NCBI GenBank assembly: GCA_026396835.1
Contig: JAPLWA010000004.1
Coordinates: forward strand, 1 to 64,000
Reading direction: 5' to 3'
Length of the DNA stretch: 64,000 nucleotides
Source: Candidatus Falkowbacteria bacterium
GTDB taxonomy: Bacteria; Patescibacteriota; Patescibacteriia; Patescibacteriales; Patescibacteriaceae
A program made the position numbers and the translations under genes. Shown piece after piece: positions 15,032 through 23,643 of the stretch. Under the pieces are notes generated by a model, which did not search any database, had not been told where the DNA came from, and worked only from the letters and a program-made list of their open reading frames with translations. The first letter of the stretch is position 1, and each line of letters opens with the position of its first letter.

Positions 15032-15901
15032 ATGGTAATTCTTATTTTAGGTGCCGCCGGCAATCTAGGAACAGCTTTTCGCGAGTTATTATCCAAGCAG
15101 GAAGATGTTTCTGTTGTAGCTTGGGATAAGACAGAGTTAGATGTTACTGACCAAGGTATTTTAGCTAAAAAAATTTCTGATATAAAACCAAATATAATAA
15201 TCAACAATGTTGCTTACAACGATGTTGATGCTTGTGAAAAAGACGAAGCCGCGCAAGAAATTGCTCGGCGTTTGAATATTGATTTAGTTAGTTCCCTGGC
15301 GGATATTACTCTAGCTATGAATGCAACTTTAATTCATTATTCTTCGGATTATGTTTTTAAGGGTGATGATAGTAAAGGCTATAAAGAAGATGATGTGCCA
15401 GCGCCACAGAATTTTTATGGTGAAACTAAATATGAGGGTGAACAAGAATTAATTAAATTAAGTGGCAAAGGCTTGAAATGGTATCTTATTCGAACTTCAA
15501 AATTATTTGGGCCTAAAGGTAGTAGTCCAAGCGCTAAACCTAACTTTTTTGAAATAATGAAAAATTTAGCCGCAGAAGGTAAAATTATTAAAGCGGTTGA
15601 TGATGAAGTTGGCTCTTTTACCTATACACGTGATTTAGCTAAAGCTTCTTGGGATTTGATTGATGAAAATTGTGCCTTTGGTGTTTATCATTTAGTGAAC
15701 GATGGTCAAGCTAGTTGGTACGAGGCGGCTAAGTATTTTCTTAATAAAATTGGCCAAACAGTTGACATTACAGCGGTTAAGAGTCAAGATTTTCCTCGTC
15801 CTGCCAAACGGCCAAATTACTCAATATTGTTGAATACTAAGCGCCAGGTTTTGCGTTCTTGGCAGGCAGCCATTGATGATTATATTAATCAAGAAAAATA
15901 G
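15032..15901 (+). CDS. rfbD: dTDP-4-dehydrorhamnose reductase
   Basis: Last step of dTDP-L-rhamnose synthesis, reducing the 4-keto group with NAD(P)H. This SDR fold starts with I-L-G-A-A-G-N-L-G-T-A-F, and has the typical A-Y-N-D-V-D-A-C-E, S-S-D-Y-V-F-K-G and Y-G-E-T-K-Y-E-G-E segments; the last holds the YxxxK catalytic pair. It has 289 residues, normal for RmlD. One nucleotide separates it from both neighbours. Confidence 0.93.
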   Translation: MVILILGAAGNLGTAFRELLSKQEDVSVVAWDKTELDVTDQGILAKKISDIKPNIIINNVAYNDVDACEKDEAAQEIARRLNIDLVSSLADITLAMNATLIHYSSDYVFKGDDSKGYKEDDVPAPQNFYGETKYEGEQELIKLSGKGLKWYLIRTSKLFGPKGSSPSAKPNFFEIMKNLAAEGKIIKAVDDEVGSFTYTRDLAKASWDLIDENCAFGVYHLVNDGQASWYEAAKYFLNKIGQTVDITAVKSQDFPRPAKRPNYSILLNTKRQVLRSWQAAIDDYINQEK

Positions 15902-15902
15902 T

Positions 15903-16628
15903 ATGAAAGGAATAATTTTATCAGGCGGTAAAGCCACGCGTCTTCGTCCTTGCACTAAAGTAACCAGCAAGGGCTTATTGCCGATTTATGATCGGCCAAT
16001 GATTTATTATCCGCTTAATACTTTATTAAAAGCTGGTGTTAAAGATATTTTAATTATTGTTGGCCCTGAGCATGCTGGGCATTATTTAAATCTTTTAGGT
16101 AGTGGTTCGCAATTTAATGCGCGCATTACTTATGAAATACAAGATGAGCCACGCGGCATTGCCGACGCTTTTATTATTGGTGCGTCATTTATTGGCGATG
16201 ATAATGTCGTTATGATTCTTGGTGATAATATTTTTGCTGATGATTTAAGCGCTGATATTAAATCTTTCAAATCCGGCGCTAAAATATTTGCTAAAACCGT
16301 GCCTGACCCAGAGCGCTTTGGCGTCGTCGAAGTTGATGCTAACGGTAAGGCTGTTTCAATTGAAGAAAAACCAAAAAATCCAAAAAGTAATCTTTGTATT
16401 ACTGGTTTATATCTCTATGATAATCGTGTTATAGAAATTGCTAAAAATGTTAAACCAAGTTCACGTGGTGAATTAGAGATTACTGATTTGCATAATTGGT
16501 ATTTAGAACACGGCGAGCTAGAAGTTGCAACAGTTAATAATGAATGGATTGACACAGGAACTTTCGATAGTTTATTAGAAGCGCAAAATTTAGCAAAAAC
16601 AAAACTTAAATCCCAGATGATTATTTAA
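15903..16628 (+). CDS. rfbA: glucose-1-phosphate thymidylyltransferase
   Basis: First step of the pathway, making dTDP-glucose. The nucleotidyltransferase signature is G-G-K-A-T-R-L-R-P with a following K-G-L-L-P-I-Y-D-R-P-M-I-Y-Y-P-L, then the metal-binding G-D-N-I-F and E-E-K-P. The length (241 residues) matches the short form lacking the C-terminal extension of E. coli RmlA (about 290). Start at ATG 15903, two bases after the rfbD stop; an upstream frame from 15873 is inside rfbD. Confidence 0.93.
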   Translation: MKGIILSGGKATRLRPCTKVTSKGLLPIYDRPMIYYPLNTLLKAGVKDILIIVGPEHAGHYLNLLGSGSQFNARITYEIQDEPRGIADAFIIGASFIGDDNVVMILGDNIFADDLSADIKSFKSGAKIFAKTVPDPERFGVVEVDANGKAVSIEEKPKNPKSNLCITGLYLYDNRVIEIAKNVKPSSRGELEITDLHNWYLEHGELEVATVNNEWIDTGTFDSLLEAQNLAKTKLKSQMII

Positions 16629-16630
16629 TT

Positions 16631-17578
16631 ATGTCAGACAATAGTAATCCAACAGTCTATCTTGGCTTTATAACTTTCGGCGCGTTAACCGCGCCGTATT
16701 TATCAACTTTTTTAGAAAGCTTAGCGAAGCAGACTTTTAAGGATTATAAAGTTGTGGTTTATGATAATACAGTTGCTAAAGAAACTGAGCATTTAAAAAT
16801 ATTACCTGACACTGTTGATATCTATCGATCAAGTGAGAATATTGGTTTTTCTAGGGCTTACAATAAATTAATTAGTGAGGCAATAAATAAAGGAGCTAAG
16901 TATTTTTTAGTAATTAATCCCGATACTTATTTAATGCCAGATGCTTTAGAAAAATTGGTTAAATCTTTGGAGGCTGATGAAACATTAGCTAATGCTTGTC
17001 CAAAGTTATTGCAATGGGATTTTAAGAATAATCAACTGACAAATATAATTGATAGTTGCGGATTAGTTATGCGCCCTGGTTTAGCTTTCTCTGATTTAGG
17101 CCAGGCCGAAGTTGATAATGGGCAATATGATAAAGCTAGTATCATTGGCCCGTCCGGCGCCGCGGCACTGTTCCGCTTAAGTGCCTTAGAAAAAGTTAAA
17201 GAAGAAAACGCCTATTTTGATGATAATTTTTTCATGTATAAAGAAGATTGTGATTTAGCTTATCGTTTAAATTTAGCTGGTTTTAAGAGCCAGTTAATTC
17301 CTGAAGCAATTGTTTATCATGATAGAACTTCTAGTGGTGGAAATTTATGGCAAAAATTTGTTAAGCGTCGTTCTCGTTCGCTTGATGTGAGACGCTGGGC
17401 TTTTATTAATCAACATTTTCTATTTTTCAAATACTGGTCTAAGCAAAGTTTTTATAGTCGTTTAATGATTTTAGTTAGAGCTAAGATTATGTTTTTAAAT
17501 GCTTTATTATTTGAACAAGCTTTACTAGCTTCTTATAAAACTATTTTTAAGCAAGCCAAAAAGCTTAAGCGGTATTAA
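16631..17578 (+). CDS. glycosyltransferase family 2
   Basis: A GT-A fold transferase of 315 residues related to rhamnosyltransferases: nucleotide-sugar site V-V-V-Y-D-N-T, S-E-N-I-G-F-S-R-A-Y-N-K, the N-P-D-T DxD-like motif, then G-P-S-G-A-A-A-L-F-R and M-Y-K-E-D-C-D-L-A-Y-R. With dTDP-rhamnose synthesis directly upstream, rhamnosyl transfer onto a surface glycan is the likely role. First of four consecutive GT2 genes. Confidence 0.9.
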   Translation: MSDNSNPTVYLGFITFGALTAPYLSTFLESLAKQTFKDYKVVVYDNTVAKETEHLKILPDTVDIYRSSENIGFSRAYNKLISEAINKGAKYFLVINPDTYLMPDALEKLVKSLEADETLANACPKLLQWDFKNNQLTNIIDSCGLVMRPGLAFSDLGQAEVDNGQYDKASIIGPSGAAALFRLSALEKVKEENAYFDDNFFMYKEDCDLAYRLNLAGFKSQLIPEAIVYHDRTSSGGNLWQKFVKRRSRSLDVRRWAFINQHFLFFKYWSKQSFYSRLMILVRAKIMFLNALLFEQALLASYKTIFKQAKKLKRY

Positions 17579-17579
17579 T

Positions 17580-18407
17580 ATGGATTTTTCAATTGTCATT
17601 GTTGCCTGGAATGTTAAAGATAAATTAAAAACTAATTTATCAGCTTTATTGCAAAGTACCGGCGTTAATATGGAAATTTTTGTGGTTGATAATGCTTCAG
17701 TTGATAAGACAGCCGAGATGGTGGCTAGTGATTTTCCGCAAGTAAAGTTGATTAGCAATGAAATTAATTTAGGTTTTGCTAAAGCTTGTAATCAAGCGAT
17801 TAAGCAATCAAGCGGTCGTTATGTTTTGTTGCTTAATCCTGATATGAAAGTTAAACCAGATACTTTAGCGTCAAGCTTAAGTTGGCTAGACAGTAATGAG
17901 CAGGCAGCTATCACTGGTATTCGCTTAACTGATGAGCAAGGCAAAACTGTTCCTCAGGTTAGAAATTTCCCAACTTTGTTTGATCAATTTTTAGTAGCTT
18001 CAAAATTAGCGCATGTCATGCCCTTTTTATTAAATAATTATTATTGTCCGAAATTTAATTACGAAGTAGCTTCTAAAGTTGATTCTATTCGTGGTTCGTT
18101 TTTTATAATTAGAAGATCAACCATTGAACTTTTAGGTTTATTAGATGAGCAATATTTTATTTGGTTTGAAGAAGTTGATTATTGTCGTTTGGCTCATGCG
18201 AAAGGTTTAGAAACTTGGTATACACCAGTAGCTAGTGCGACTGACTATGTTGGACAAAGTTTTAAGCAAGTTGATATTAAAATCAAGCAAACTTATGTTA
18301 AGGCTAGCATGTTATCATATTTTAAAAAGTGGCATAAAACTTGGGAGATTTTTGTTTTACGTTTTGCCTGGTGGATCGGAGATTTAATTGTTAAACTCTT
18401 TACTTAA
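17580..18407 (+). CDS. glycosyltransferase family 2
   Basis: 275 residues with an N-terminal GT2 domain: I-V-I-V-A-W-N-V-K, V-V-D-N-A-S-V-D-K-T, N-L-G-F-A-K-A-C-N-Q and L-L-N-P-D-M-K. An acceptor-side W-F-E-E-V-D-Y-C-R motif follows. Separated by 1 nt from the gene before and after, so one polycistronic unit. Donor and acceptor sugars are unknown. Confidence 0.9.
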   Translation: MDFSIVIVAWNVKDKLKTNLSALLQSTGVNMEIFVVDNASVDKTAEMVASDFPQVKLISNEINLGFAKACNQAIKQSSGRYVLLLNPDMKVKPDTLASSLSWLDSNEQAAITGIRLTDEQGKTVPQVRNFPTLFDQFLVASKLAHVMPFLLNNYYCPKFNYEVASKVDSIRGSFFIIRRSTIELLGLLDEQYFIWFEEVDYCRLAHAKGLETWYTPVASATDYVGQSFKQVDIKIKQTYVKASMLSYFKKWHKTWEIFVLRFAWWIGDLIVKLFT

Positions 18408-18408
18408 T

Positions 18409-19461
18409 ATGAAAAAATTAGCTGTCGTTATTAGTCCAAATTATAAAGATTACGCCAAGAAATATCTTAACGATTGTTTAGCTAGTTTACGTGCGCAAAC
18501 TTATAAAGAGTTTGATATTTTTTTGGTTGATAATGAAAGCACACTAGAGACTTGTTTATTTTTACAAATGGCTGCGCCTGAAGCAACCGTAATTCCTTTA
18601 GAAAAGAATGAAGGCTTTGCTGGCGGGAACAATGCCGCGTTAAAGGTGGTAATTGAAAAAGGCTATGACTATGCATTTTTAATTAACATGGATGCCGTGG
18701 CCGAAGTCGATTGTTTAGAAAAGCTTGTTAATTTTGCTGATAAAAATCCTCAGCTTGGTGCTATTCAACCTCGTCTAATGCTGTGGCCGGAAAAAGATTT
18801 AATAAATAGCCTTGGCAATGAAACGCACTTTCTTGGCTTTGGTTATTGCAATGCTTATAAAAAGAAATTTGATCCTACAACCGACAACTTAACGAAAGCA
18901 ATTTCTTATGCCTCTGGCGCCGGAGTTTTATATCGCGTAAGTGCTCTCAAACAAGTTGGTTTATTTGACGAAGTTTTTTGGATGTATAATGAAGATCAAG
19001 ATATTTGTTTAAGAATGTGGTTCGAAGGTTTTCCGGTATATGTATTTAGTGAAGCGGTAGTTTATCATAAATACGAATTTAATCGTTCGATTAAGAGTTA
19101 TTACTGGTTAGACCGTAACCGTATTTTAATTTTATTAAAATATTATCATTGGTTAACCTTGATTTTAATTAAACCAGCCGCTTTAATAATGGAACTTGGT
19201 TTACTAATGTTCTCAATTAAGAATGGCTACTTAAAAGAAAAGCTACGTGTTTGGGTTTATTTAATTAAGCCTAGTACATGGCGCTATATTTTTGCGCAAA
19301 GAAAAGTTATTCAGCCTTCAAGGAAAATGTCTGATCTAGAATTACTAAAATTATTTACTGGCGAGATCGCTTTTCAAGAATTAGCTTCACCTCTACTTAA
19401 ATTAGCTAACGTTTTTCTTAAGGCCTATTGGCAAATTATTCGTTTTATAATATTCTGGTAA
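18409..19461 (+). CDS. glycosyltransferase family 2
   Basis: About 350 residues. GT2 core (F-L-V-D-N-E-S, E-G-F-A-G-G-N-N-A-A, L-I-N-M-D-A) and M-Y-N-E-D-Q-D-I-C-L-R. N-M-D-A replaces the usual N-P-D-x. A hydrophobic C-terminal region (about residues 240-270) suggests membrane association. ATG 18409 follows the previous stop by one base; the longer frame from 18388 overlaps that gene. Confidence 0.88.
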   Translation: MKKLAVVISPNYKDYAKKYLNDCLASLRAQTYKEFDIFLVDNESTLETCLFLQMAAPEATVIPLEKNEGFAGGNNAALKVVIEKGYDYAFLINMDAVAEVDCLEKLVNFADKNPQLGAIQPRLMLWPEKDLINSLGNETHFLGFGYCNAYKKKFDPTTDNLTKAISYASGAGVLYRVSALKQVGLFDEVFWMYNEDQDICLRMWFEGFPVYVFSEAVVYHKYEFNRSIKSYYWLDRNRILILLKYYHWLTLILIKPAALIMELGLLMFSIKNGYLKEKLRVWVYLIKPSTWRYIFAQRKVIQPSRKMSDLELLKLFTGEIAFQELASPLLKLANVFLKAYWQIIRFIIFW

Positions 19462-19465
19462 AGCT

Positions 19466-20272
19466 ATGGATATAAGTATTGTTATTGTTAACTATAAAAA
19501 CAAGGGCTTAACATTAAATTGTATTCGCTCTGTTGAAGAGTCAGCTTTGAATAATTTAAAGCATGAAATTATTGTGGTTGATAATAACTCCGATGACAAT
19601 ATCGGTCAGATTTTAGCTTGGCAATATCCTAAAGTTATATTTATCGAAAATAAAAGCAATGTTGGAATGGGAGCGGGGAATAACGTTGGCTTAAAACGAG
19701 CTCGCGGCAAATATGTTGTAGTTATGAATCCTGATACTTTTGCTTTCCCTGATACTTTGGCAAAACTGTTTGTCTTTATGGAGGCAAATCCTAGTGTTGG
19801 TGTGGTTGGACCAAAACAATATAATCCAGATAAAACTATTCAAGATTCTTGTTACCGCTGGCACAGTTTTTTTACTCCATTTTTCAGGAGAACTTTTTTG
19901 GGCCGCTCTGGTTTTGCTAAACAAGAAATTGATCGCTACTTAATGCAAGATTATGATAAAAAAACCATTCGAGAGGTCGATTGGCTGCTTGGTTCTTGTT
20001 TGTTTATGAGAGCTAAAGCCTTAAAAGAGATTGGCTGGTTTGATGAAAGATTCTTTCTGTATTTTGAAGACACTGATTTATGCCGTAGATTCTGGGATAA
20101 GAAGTGGCATGTAGTTTATAACCCTGAAGTCGAGATAATCCATAATCATAATCGTGAATCAGCCCGTGAGCCTTGGTATACTTGGTTTATGAATTCAGCT
20201 AGTCGCCAGCATCTTAAATCATGGTGGCTCTATATGTTGAAGTGGGCTTTTAGAACCCCTGAGTCTAGATAG
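19466..20272 (+). CDS. glycosyltransferase family 2
   Basis: 268 residues; S-I-V-I-V-N-Y-K-N, V-V-D-N-N-S-D-D, N-V-G-M-G-A-G-N-N-V-G and M-N-P-D-T motifs, then L-G-S-C-L-F-M-R and Y-F-E-D-T-D-L-C-R-R-F. This is the classic rhamnosyl/mannosyl GT2 layout, without added domains. Last gene of the polysaccharide run; the DUF559 inverted-repeat unit begins 14 nt after its stop. Confidence 0.9.
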   Translation: MDISIVIVNYKNKGLTLNCIRSVEESALNNLKHEIIVVDNNSDDNIGQILAWQYPKVIFIENKSNVGMGAGNNVGLKRARGKYVVVMNPDTFAFPDTLAKLFVFMEANPSVGVVGPKQYNPDKTIQDSCYRWHSFFTPFFRRTFLGRSGFAKQEIDRYLMQDYDKKTIREVDWLLGSCLFMRAKALKEIGWFDERFFLYFEDTDLCRRFWDKKWHVVYNPEVEIIHNHNRESAREPWYTWFMNSASRQHLKSWWLYMLKWAFRTPESR

Positions 20273-20285
20273 ATTTCTTCATGAC

Positions 20286-20777
20286 AACTCACCCCTAACC
20301 CCTCTCTACGCTATCGCGTAAAGAGGGGTAACTTGTATATTGAAGGTTTTCTTAAAAAATAATATATGAAAGTTAATAAAATATTGTTTGTAAGAGAGCT
20401 TAGAAAACTCCAAACTCCTAGCGAAAATAGTTTATGGCAGTTATTAAGAAACAGAAAATTATTAAACCTAAAATTTCACAGACAGTATATAGTTGTCGGT
20501 TTTATAATAGACTTCTATTGCCCAGCTTTAAAGCTAGGAATAGAAGTAGATGGCGGGATCCACAAACTGAAAGATAGTATTATTTACGACAAAGAAAGAG
20601 AAAGTATTATTAAACAATACAACATTAGTATTTTAAGATTTTCCAACAAAAGCATTGAAAATAATCTATCAGGAGTTATAAACCAAATCAAAGCACGAAC
20701 CAAGAAAATACAACAAAACAAGTATCAATAGTTTCCCCTCTTTACCCCGCAGGGGTAGAAAGGGGTAGGGGTGAGTT
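20286..20777. mobile_element. putative small mobile unit: DUF559 gene between inverted repeats
   Basis: The left end (20286 on) reads AACTCACCCCTAACCCCTCT. The right end, read inward from 20777, starts AACTCACCCCTACCCCTTTC, a near-perfect terminal inverted repeat. Each end also folds on itself: the left as CCCCTCT..TACGC / GCGTAAAGAGGGG, the right as CCCCTCTTTACCCC / GGGGTAGAAAGGGG. The only gene between them encodes a DUF559 nuclease-like protein. No target-site duplication is obvious. The mobility claim is inference from this architecture. Confidence 0.6.
20366..20731 (+). CDS. DUF559 domain protein (Vsr/restriction-endonuclease-like fold)
   Basis: A 121-residue protein of the DUF559 family, which shares the PD-(D/E)XK-type fold of very-short-patch repair nucleases. 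Visible hallmarks are S-E-N-S-L-W-Q-L-L-R-N-R, K-F-H-R-Q-Y, I-I-D-F-Y-C-P, L-G-I-E-V-D-G-G-I-H and the C-terminal L-R-F-S-N. The D-F-Y..E-V-D-G pair fits the metal-binding acidic residues. It stands alone between inverted repeats, not next to a methylase, so a homing or transposition-related role is more likely than restriction. Confidence 0.85.
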   Translation: MKVNKILFVRELRKLQTPSENSLWQLLRNRKLLNLKFHRQYIVVGFIIDFYCPALKLGIEVDGGIHKLKDSIIYDKERESIIKQYNISILRFSNKSIENNLSGVINQIKARTKKIQQNKYQ

Positions 20778-20798
20778 TAATTAGTAATGGTTAATATA

Positions 20799-20830
20799 AA
20801 ACAGAGACTCACAACGGTAAGTCTCTGTTT
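20799..20830. terminator. bidirectional hairpin terminator
   Basis: AAACAGAGACT pairs with AGTCTCTGTTT around a 10-nt loop, with A-rich and T-rich flanks on the two sides. It lies between the plus-strand DUF559 unit and the end of the minus-strand PEGA gene. Confidence 0.75.
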
Positions 20831-20848
20831 TCAGTTTTTCTAATTTTT

Positions 20849-22189
20849 TTATAGAGCTAATTTAAATATTCCTGTCTTGCCGTCATAATCTCCATAAACA
20901 TAAAGCGTCTTATTGTCTTTAGATACAACCACTAGTTTAGTATTTTTTATCGGCGCTAAGGTTATAGCGAAAGGCTGGCTGCCGTTAACATAAACTCTTA
21001 TATCATCTGGCGTGGCGACGATGATGGAATTCCTTTTATTAACCGGCCAGAGTTCATTAATGGCTGAACCAAATCGAGTTAACAAATATTCTTGACCCTC
21101 TTTATCCCAACGTCTTAATTCTAAACCGCTAGCATAGGTTAAAGAATTGTCTTGCCAATGCCCAAGCTTGAAATGAGTTGAGACTTCTAATAGGCGAGGC
21201 TTTGAAAATAGTGCTAATGGTTCGTCAATTACATAAATATTATTTTCATCAATCAAGACTGGTTTAGGTGAGTCGTCGGTTTTAAATTTGTAGTTGCCAG
21301 TCGGCAAACTGAGTGATGTTAGCTGACCCTCGATTGAGCCGATTAATAAACTCTTAGTATTTCTGCTACTGACAATTATATATATTTGGTCACCTTTAAT
21401 TAAATAATCAACAATGTCTTGATTGTTAAGTTGTGAATTTAAAGCTAGCTCGCTAATATTTTTATTGCTCTCGGTGTAACGTAGTATTTTTTTGTTACTT
21501 ACAAAATATACCATGCTTTCATTATCGCTCCAGCGAAGCAGGGAAACATTTTTTTTAGTATCACTAGCTAGGTTACTGACTGTTTTTTTATCAAGACTGA
21601 TGATGTAATTACCGATTGATATTTTTTTATTGTTACTTGCCCAGTTAATCTCAGCTTCAGTGTCTAGGTTGTTTAATTCCAATTCTTGATTAGACCCGCT
21701 GTTAACATCAGTTATGGTTAATAAGTTATTTTTAAGTAAGGCAATTTTTTCTCCATTTGGTGATAATACAAGCTCAGCTTTATCTAAACTATAGACTAGT
21801 TCTGGTTCGGCTTGGCTGAAAAGACCAATTGTACCAAAGTTTGTTACTCCGCCAGGTGATAAACGGAATTTTTCTTCCCATGGCCAATAGCCATTTTTTT
21901 CTAGTCTAATTGTATATTCTCCGGGTGCTAAATTATTTACTTTAGCTTTAGTTATTAAGGGTGTTTTACCTTGAAAAACTTCTAGGAAGTTACTGTTTAG
22001 CTTTTCGCCATTTAAAAAGACAGTTGCGCCGTTCGGCTCACTGTCTATTAGAATACTGCCAGTTTTTTCTAAGCTTAGACGACTCCAGTTAATAGTATTG
22101 CCAGTAGCATAGATTAAAATTACTGGGACAAGAATACAAAATAACAAGACAAAGAAAGAAAATATAATTCGACGATATACAATGTTCAT
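20849..22189 (-). CDS. PEGA domain membrane-anchored protein (446 aa)
   Basis: An N-terminal signal-anchor helix (about residues 8-28) is followed by a PEGA domain at about 44-115: I-D-S-E-P-N-G-A-T-V-F-L-N-G, P-G-E-Y-T-I-R-L-E-K-N-G-Y. The remaining ~330 residues alternate short strands in a WD40/beta-propeller-like rhythm (repeated L-S-P-N-G-E-K, W-S-D-N-E-S). PEGA proteins are common on Patescibacteria surfaces; function is unknown. It lies 90 nt downstream of murA on the same strand, separated by a hairpin. Confidence 0.82.
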   Translation of the reverse strand: MNIVYRRIIFSFFVLLFCILVPVILIYATGNTINWSRLSLEKTGSILIDSEPNGATVFLNGEKLNSNFLEVFQGKTPLITKAKVNNLAPGEYTIRLEKNGYWPWEEKFRLSPGGVTNFGTIGLFSQAEPELVYSLDKAELVLSPNGEKIALLKNNLLTITDVNSGSNQELELNNLDTEAEINWASNNKKISIGNYIISLDKKTVSNLASDTKKNVSLLRWSDNESMVYFVSNKKILRYTESNKNISELALNSQLNNQDIVDYLIKGDQIYIIVSSRNTKSLLIGSIEGQLTSLSLPTGNYKFKTDDSPKPVLIDENNIYVIDEPLALFSKPRLLEVSTHFKLGHWQDNSLTYASGLELRRWDKEGQEYLLTRFGSAINELWPVNKRNSIIVATPDDIRVYVNGSQPFAITLAPIKNTKLVVVSKDNKTLYVYGDYDGKTGIFKLAL

Positions 22190-22229
22190 AATTTATTGAT
22201 TGTCCAGTATTTTAGTAGAGAGTTACTTG

Positions 22230-22282
22230 TAGCCCGAAGCTCTCCGACGCTCGCGCAGCGAGCTATGGAGAGCGTAGGGCTA
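22230..22282. repeat. hairpin repeat overlapping the murA stop codon
   Basis: TAGCCC-n2-AGCTCTCC pairs with GGAGAGC-n3-GGGCTA around an inner CGCTCGCGCAGCGAG hairpin. The outer arm includes the TAG stop of murA (22282-22280). It can act as a terminator or mRNA-stabilising structure for murA. Its vocabulary resembles the repeats at 5490-5790. Confidence 0.6.
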
Positions 22283-23542
22283 TTCAGCTCGCTTGATATC
22301 TAAGCCAATGGCTTTTAGTCGTTCGTCAATTTTTTCGTAGCCTCTTTCGATTTGATAAATATTATCTATTTCAGTATGACCCTCGGCAATAGCACCAGCA
22401 ATGATCATGGAAATACCAGCTCTTAAGTCAGGTGAAGTTAGGGCACGGCCGCGTAAAGGAGTTGGTCCTTGAATAACTACGCGATGTGGATCGCACATAG
22501 TAACATTAGCGCCCATTTGCGTTAACATGTCAGTAAACAAAAGACGACGATCGTAAATTGTTTCGTGAATAATCGAAGTTCCTGTGGCCTGAGTCATTAA
22601 AACTGTAAAAGGTGATTGTAAGTCAGTTGGGAAACCAGGGTATTCATGAGTCTTAAGATTATAGGCTGGAAGAATTTTTGGCACCTCAACTATTTTTAAC
22701 CAATCTTCACCTTGCTCAAAAATAATTCCTAATTTTTTGAAAATAGTTAAGAGAAATTCAAGATGATCAGGACGACATTTTTTAATTGTTAGCTGGGCAC
22801 GAGCGGCAGCAGCTAGAATGGCAAAAGTACCAGCTTCGATTCGATCAGGAATGATTTCAATTTCACCACCAGTTAAAGCTTCAACACCAACAATCTTAAT
22901 AGTTGGTGTGCCTGCTCCAGTAATTTTAGCGCCGCATTTATTTAGGTGCTCAGCTAGAGCAACAATTTCTGGTTCCATGGCGCAATTTTTTATTATACTT
23001 GTCCCCTCAGCAAGAACGGCAGCCATTATAAAGCTTTCGGTTCCTGTTACGCTCACGGTTGTGAAAAAATATTCACAAGCTTTTAAGCGTTTAGCGCTAA
23101 TGTGATAATATGAATCTTTATATTCAACCTTAGCGCCCATAGCCTGAAAGCCGTCAATAAAAAGATCGATCGGTCTAAGTCCGGCACCGATGACGCAGCC
23201 GCCTGGATGAGGGAACATTACTTCACCAGTGCGCGCCAGTAAAGGCGCAACAAACATAATTGAAGATCTAAGTTTATTTGCAAACTTAGCCTCTATTGTT
23301 TTTTTACTAATCTGCTCCATCTTCAAAGTTAGTTGGTGGTCATTCTTTTCGATTGTGCCTCCAAGATCTGCAAATATTTCTAATAACCTTTTAACATCTT
23401 CAATGTCAGGAGTATTTTTAATCACCACGGCTGATTGAGAAAGAATCGCCGCAGGAATTATTTTTAGGGCAGCATTTTTAGCTCCGCCCACAGTAATTTC
23501 GCCTTGTAAGGGCTTTTGCCCTTGAATAATGAATTTAGACAT
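22280..23542 (-). CDS. murA: UDP-N-acetylglucosamine 1-carboxyvinyltransferase
   Basis: The first committed step of peptidoglycan precursor synthesis, transferring enolpyruvate from PEP to UDP-GlcNAc. The EPSP-synthase fold starts with G-G-A-K-N-A-A-L-K (Lys22/Asn23 region). The catalytic loop carries the active-site Cys in P-G-G-C-V-I-G. After it the sequence reads G-A-G-L-R-P-I-D-L where E. coli has G-A-R-P-V-D-L, a two-residue insertion. Length 420 is normal. It has its own promoter, divergent from the S41 protease. Confidence 0.94.
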   Translation of the reverse strand: MSKFIIQGQKPLQGEITVGGAKNAALKIIPAAILSQSAVVIKNTPDIEDVKRLLEIFADLGGTIEKNDHQLTLKMEQISKKTIEAKFANKLRSSIMFVAPLLARTGEVMFPHPGGCVIGAGLRPIDLFIDGFQAMGAKVEYKDSYYHISAKRLKACEYFFTTVSVTGTESFIMAAVLAEGTSIIKNCAMEPEIVALAEHLNKCGAKITGAGTPTIKIVGVEALTGGEIEIIPDRIEAGTFAILAAAARAQLTIKKCRPDHLEFLLTIFKKLGIIFEQGEDWLKIVEVPKILPAYNLKTHEYPGFPTDLQSPFTVLMTQATGTSIIHETIYDRRLLFTDMLTQMGANVTMCDPHRVVIQGPTPLRGRALTSPDLRAGISMIIAGAIAEGHTEIDNIYQIERGYEKIDERLKAIGLDIKRAE

Positions 23543-23554
23543 ATAGTGATTATT

Positions 23555-23583
23555 AGTGTAGCTGAAATGCCATATAATTTCAA
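23555..23583 (-). promoter_or_regulatory. sigma70 promoter of murA
   Basis: On the minus strand TTGAAA (23583-23578), a 17-nt spacer and TACACT (23560-23555); the ATG at 23542 follows 12 nt after the -10 box, so the leader is about 5 nt. Confidence 0.6.
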
Positions 23584-23625
23584 TCCTTTTGTTAATTATA
23601 AGCTCTTTTTATAAGCTTGTTACTA

Positions 23626-23634
23626 TGATACAAT
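23626..23634 (+). promoter_or_regulatory. extended -10 promoter of the S41 protease gene
   Basis: TG-n-TACAAT (23626-23634). A T-rich stretch near 23606-23611 is a weak -35 candidate. The predicted start point (about 23641) lies between the two possible ATGs (23638 and 23644), favouring ATG 23644 on a leaderless transcript. Confidence 0.5.
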
Positions 23635-23643
23635 ATTATGTAT

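Noticed and set aside
20366-20731. Restriction-modification system
   Set aside because: The DUF559 gene has no methyltransferase or specificity partner nearby; the inverted-repeat setting suggests a mobile unit.
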